Positions 4,622-5,417 of a DNA stretch of 5,417 nt are shown piece by piece (position 1 is the stretch's first letter; the number at the start of each line of letters is the position of its first letter). Source of the stretch: Symbiobacteriaceae bacterium (GTDB lineage Bacteria; Bacillota_E; Symbiobacteriia; Symbiobacteriales; Symbiobacteriaceae); assembly GCA_027356675.1 (NCBI GenBank), contig DAHVXO010000195.1, positions 1 through 5,417 on the forward strand, written 5' to 3'. The position numbers and the translations under genes were made by a program. A model generated the notes under the pieces. The model did not search any database, had not been told where the DNA came from, and saw only the letters and a program-made list of their open reading frames with translations.

Positions 4622-5417
4622 ATGGGCACTGTTATGGATCTTGAGACGCTGACGCCGGCGCCGATTTCACGCCTCCCAGGAAACCCCAAAGCAAAGCCTC
4701 CGGTACCAATCCTAGACGTGCTTCGTACAGCCAGCATCTACGCAGTAGGTGAGGCGATGGAAGCAGGGGAGTGGGAGCGTGCCGCCGAGCTGGCTCACCA
4801 GGCAGGGTTAGAGGAGATTGCCTGGGAGATCGAAGGGGGGGACTGGGTCCAGGCCCAGGACTGGTATTACGAAGAGCTTCTCCTACAGAAACGGCGCGAG
4901 ACGGGCTTCGGTTTTTTCCATGCGATCCCCGACCGTACGGACTTCCTAAAGTACATTCCCCATAGCGGGCATGTACTGGTCAGCGCCTATCGGCTGGCTG
5001 AGTCGGGGAAGGGCGCCCCAATCTGGCGGAACATCAACCAGGCGAAGGAGGTTATCCTTGACTCGGGGCAGATCAGCCTCTTGAAGCTTGCCGCCAAGCA
5101 AATTCAGGGGCAGCCGGAGGCGTCGACAGGCAGGACAACCCGACAGCTCTCCTTGCTCACGAGCAGTCTGCACCAGAAGGTAGTCGACCGCATGACCCAG
5201 CAACATCTCCTCCCCCGGGTTGCGGAGACTCTCTACTGGGCTGGGGTCAAGAAGGGCTACTGTGCTATGTTGGACCACCCTTGCGAGCCGTTCTTGCTTG
5301 ATAAGGTGGGGCTCAAGGTTCAGGATGCCGTCGAGATGACCGTGGCAAACGCCATCAAGTGGCGGGATGTCGAGCTACCGCCCGGCTGGACGAAGATCTA
5401 CGTTGTCCAGGGGTGGG
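4622..5417 (+). CDS. unrecognised protein, 3' partial
   Basis: ATG 4622 has GGAGGG (4607-4612) nine nt upstream. An in-frame TAA at 4601 rules out any earlier start, while ATG 4634 is a weaker alternative. The frame then stays open for 265 codons to the right edge. I recognise no family. After a proline-rich N-terminus (PAPISRLPGNPKAKPPVP), residues ~35-95 are helical, acidic and rich in tryptophan (GEWERAAELAHQAGLEEIAW, then EGGDWVQAQDWYYEELL), with a loose helix-repeat look. A mixed region follows (HVLVSAYRLAESGKGAPIWR), then helical stretches near KKGYCAMLDHPCEPF, whose two cysteines sit seven residues apart. The visible part ends in WRDVELPPGWTKIYVVQGW. There is no signal peptide or membrane segment, so it is probably cytoplasmic. 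It may share the conditional transcript of the 71-aa gene. Confidence 0.82.
   Translation, partial: MGTVMDLETLTPAPISRLPGNPKAKPPVPILDVLRTASIYAVGEAMEAGEWERAAELAHQAGLEEIAWEIEGGDWVQAQDWYYEELLLQKRRETGFGFFHAIPDRTDFLKYIPHSGHVLVSAYRLAESGKGAPIWRNINQAKEVILDSGQISLLKLAAKQIQGQPEASTGRTTRQLSLLTSSLHQKVVDRMTQQHLLPRVAETLYWAGVKKGYCAMLDHPCEPFLLDKVGLKVQDAVEMTVANAIKWRDVELPPGWTKIYVVQGW

Noticed and set aside
1..5417. CRISPR array, rRNA or complete insertion sequence
   Set aside because: No regularly spaced repeats, rRNA-like segments, transposase motifs or paired terminal repeats were seen.

Overview
The window looks like accessory DNA (plasmid or integrative/conjugative element) from a GC-rich Gram-positive bacterium, probably a Bacillota lineage. 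This rests on strong GGAGG-type ribosome binding sites, frequent GTG and possible TTG starts, SigA-like promoters, an intrinsic terminator with a T tract, and a gene mix typical of mobile elements: a cell-wall peptidase with a long non-catalytic part, a helix-turn-helix/coiled-coil protein, an excisionase-like protein and several orphans. The host cannot be named from the sequence, and no relaxase, VirB4, integrase or replication gene lies inside the window, so the mobile-element reading is an inference.

Left part (1-1898, + strand): a tight three-gene run. An M23 (LytM/lysostaphin-type) metallopeptidase, cut by the left edge, is followed by a 70-residue protein with two membrane segments and a complete HD-GYP protein of the cyclic-di-GMP phosphodiesterase family. 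The last two share a reading frame and are separated only by one TAG stop and two codons.

Middle (1899-2943): an inverted repeat abuts a good SigA-like promoter (1935-1964). A structured leader of about 177 nt follows, in which one segment can pair with either of two partners. It leads to a 153-aa protein with an excisionase-like C-terminal half. A 334-bp gap with several hairpins separates it from the convergent gene on the minus strand.

Right part (2944-5417): a minus-strand gene encodes a 335-aa protein with an N-terminal helix-turn-helix and a long coiled coil, in the style of plasmid KfrA-like proteins. Divergent to it is an elaborate control region. It holds a 15-bp perfect palindrome beside the minus-strand start, a second palindrome touching a strong extended -10 promoter on the plus strand, a run of three hairpins, and a convincing intrinsic terminator placed before the next gene. 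This is either a small RNA of about 145 nt or an attenuated (riboswitch-like) leader controlling a 71-aa orphan protein. After it comes a large unrecognised gene that runs off the right edge. The divergent genes carry the same 12-nt ribosome-binding segment on opposite strands. The control region 3949-4282 is the most promising place for something undescribed.
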